DNA of 6,274 bases. Source: a bacterium. GTDB lineage: Bacteria > Patescibacteria > Dojkabacteria > JAKAPS01 > JAJZLI01. Every line of letters begins with the position of its first letter. Position 1 is the first letter of the stretch. The notes under the pieces were generated by a model. The model was not told where the DNA came from. It worked only from the letters and a program-made list of their open reading frames with translations, and made no database searches. The stretch is from positions 1 to 6,274 of the forward strand of contig JAJZDR010000027.1 of assembly GCA_021805885.1 (NCBI GenBank), in the 5' to 3' direction. A program made the position numbers and the translations under genes. Positions 5,300 to 6,274 of this stretch are shown here, one piece after another.

Positions 5300-5725
5300 A
5301 TGTTGACAAAGTTTATTTCAAAAAAAGATATAGAAAGAAAATGGTATCTTGTTGATGCTAAAGATAAAAGGTTAGGAGATTTATCTGTAAATATAGCTAA
5401 AATACTTATAGGTAAAGGTAAACCTTCATACTCTTCTAACTTAAACTTTTCCGATCATGTGGTTTTAATAAATGCTAAAGATATTAAGATTCATGATAAA
5501 AAAATTGATACTAAACTTTATTATTCCCATTCTATGTATCCTGGAGGTTTGACTACTATACCTTATTCTAGAATGATACAAGATAACTCGGATTATGTTA
5601 TTAGAAATTCAGTAAAAGGTATGTTGCCTAAAACCAAGATAGGAGCAGAGATGATTAACTACTTACATGTTTATAATGATGATAATCATGAGTATAAAAG
5701 TGTAAAATTTGAAAAAACAATATAA
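5300..5725 (+). CDS. rplM: large subunit ribosomal protein uL13
   Basis: uL13 (141 residues) is an early-assembling 23S rRNA binder. Recognisable blocks are DIERKWYLVDAKDKRLGDLS (10-29), IGKGKPSYSS, VVLINAKDIKIHDKK (54-68), YYSHSMYPGGL (74-84) and SVKGMLPKTKIG (104-115). The order and spacing fit the family. The sequence departs from the usual pattern in places: LGRLAS is LGDLSV, and the terminal HPHxAQxP signature is replaced by HEYKSVKFEKT. It pairs with rpsI as in most bacteria, here fused to the end of the alpha operon. The start is 2 bases after rplQ in AGTTAGATATG with no Shine-Dalgarno. Confidence 0.95.
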   Translation: MLTKFISKKDIERKWYLVDAKDKRLGDLSVNIAKILIGKGKPSYSSNLNFSDHVVLINAKDIKIHDKKIDTKLYYSHSMYPGGLTTIPYSRMIQDNSDYVIRNSVKGMLPKTKIGAEMINYLHVYNDDNHEYKSVKFEKTI

Positions 5726-5730
5726 TTATT

Positions 5731-6144
5731 ATGGCTGAGAAAAAAGTAAGTAAAATAGAATATTATTATGCAAAAGGTACCAACAAGACCTCCACTGCTA
5801 CTGTAAGGCTATTTTCTGGAAAAGGTGAAACATTAATTAATAATCAATCTCTATCATCATATTCATCAAGTCGTGAGGTTATGACATCTATTCTAGAGAA
5901 ACCTTTTATTCTTACAGGGACTAAGGATAACTTTTATTTTAGTGCAAAGACCAAAGGTGGAGGATATGTTTCTCAATTGAAAGCTACTTCGTTAGCAATA
6001 TCTAGAGCACTTTCTAAAATAAATGATGAATACAAAAAGACACTTGCACAATACAATTTATTAAGAAGAGACCCAAGAATGGTTGAAAGAAAGAAGTACT
6101 ATAAAGTGAAATCTAGAAAAGCTCCCCAATATTCAAAACGTTAA
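5731..6144 (+). CDS. rpsI: small subunit ribosomal protein uS9
   Basis: uS9 (137 residues) lies in the 30S head; its C-terminal tail reaches the anticodon loop of the P-site tRNA. The C-terminus is well conserved: LLRRDPRMVERKKYYKVKSR (110-129), then KAPQYSKR, including the final arginine that touches the tRNA. The GGG at 76-78 (KTKGGGYVSQLKA) is the glycine-rich turn of the family. The N-terminal block is divergent: the usual GRRKxSxARV reads GTNKTSTATVRL. It follows rplM by 5 bases, with ATTATTATG and no Shine-Dalgarno. It is the last gene of the operon and faces the partial gene at the right edge tail to tail. Confidence 0.96.
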   Translation: MAEKKVSKIEYYYAKGTNKTSTATVRLFSGKGETLINNQSLSSYSSSREVMTSILEKPFILTGTKDNFYFSAKTKGGGYVSQLKATSLAISRALSKINDEYKKTLAQYNLLRRDPRMVERKKYYKVKSRKAPQYSKR

Positions 6145-6146
6145 AC

Positions 6147-6158
6147 TCAAAATTTTGA
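6147..6158. other. 12-bp palindrome after rpsI
   Basis: TCAAAATTTTGA is a perfect, loopless palindrome 2 bases after the rpsI stop codon. Without a loop or a following T-run it is a poor terminator. TCAAAA at 6133-6138, inside the rpsI end, could also pair with TTTTGA at 6153-6158 around a 14-base loop. I regard its role as open. Confidence 0.25.
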
Positions 6159-6175
6159 TTCTACATCTATAATCG

Positions 6176-6274
6176 AGTATTTTCTAATCCAATTTATATA
6201 CTGAAATACTAAGAATCAAGTAATCATAATTTAAATATTTTTTTAAATAATTTTATCTTTTCATCTTGCATAAT
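6176..6274 (-). repeat. right arm of the 99-bp perfect terminal inverted repeat
   Basis: This is the exact reverse complement of 19-117 and runs to the last base of the window, so its true outer end is unknown. Transcripts leaving rpsI read here the same bases that dnaG transcripts read on the other side. These include a possible 7-bp stem AGTATTT (6176-6182) with AAATACT (6204-6210) and, further on, a run of seven T (6238-6244). The stem has a 21-base loop and stands far from the T-run, so a terminator is possible but weak. Confidence 0.95.
6224..6274 (-). CDS. 3' end of an unidentified gene, second copy, convergent with rpsI
   Basis: Read on the minus strand, the window edge opens into 16 codons and a TGA (6224-6226). 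The residues are identical to the last 16 of the partial gene at the left edge, because both lie in the inverted repeat. Family and full length cannot be seen. If the repeat is an assembly artefact, this is not a separate gene. Confidence 0.35.
   Translation of the reverse strand: MMQDEKIKLFKKIFKL

Noticed and set aside
5303..5308. Perfect -35-like TTGACA
   Set aside because: It encodes the second to fourth residues of L13, and no acceptable -10 hexamer lies 16-18 bp downstream.
1..6274. Mobile element, CRISPR array, tRNA or rRNA gene
   Set aside because: No transposase or integrase reading frame, no regularly spaced direct repeats and no tRNA cloverleaf or rRNA signature were seen; the terminal repeat alone does not make an insertion sequence.

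Overview
This strongly AT-rich window holds an informational-gene locus of a bacterium. It contains the primase gene dnaG on the minus strand, then, divergently, a small membrane protein gene and a compact ribosomal protein / RNA polymerase operon: infA-rpmJ-rpsM-rpsK-rpsD-rpoA-rplQ-rplM-rpsI. A four-cysteine S4 inside the alpha operon, rplM-rpsI directly after rplQ, gaps of a few bases, very AT-rich DNA and small proteins together suggest a reduced-genome lineage. A Candidate Phyla Radiation (Patescibacteria) member is my best guess, but this is inference from gene order and composition, not a phylogenetic placement. The standard bacterial code fits: no in-frame TGA occurs in the core genes.

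Layout. Positions 1-69 hold the last 22 codons of an unidentified plus-strand gene convergent with dnaG. dnaG fills 167-1903 (minus). The 134-bp gap to the next gene carries back-to-back promoters and two perfect dyad symmetries. The predicted dnaG start site falls essentially on its ATG, so its mRNA may be leaderless. A 66-residue protein with two membrane helices (2038-2238, plus) has the only strong upstream Shine-Dalgarno in the window. It is followed by a long GC-rich hairpin without a U-tract (2258-2304). A near-consensus extended -10 promoter (2323-2351) then drives the ribosomal operon, which ends at 6144.

Together the operon supplies the initiation factor IF-1, five small- and large-subunit head/core proteins with two late-operon partners, and the RNA polymerase alpha subunit. 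Most of its genes lack an upstream Shine-Dalgarno and start 1 to 17 bases after, or overlapping, the preceding gene. RpoA is short: the assembly domain is intact, but the DNA-binding C-terminal domain is replaced by a lysine-rich tail.

The most unusual structural feature is a perfect 99-bp inverted repeat at the two ends of the window (19-117 and 6176-6274). It carries the same gene 3' end pointing inward on both sides, so dnaG and rpsI run into the same downstream sequence. It is either a real invertible arrangement or repeat, or an assembly fold-back; the sequence alone cannot decide.
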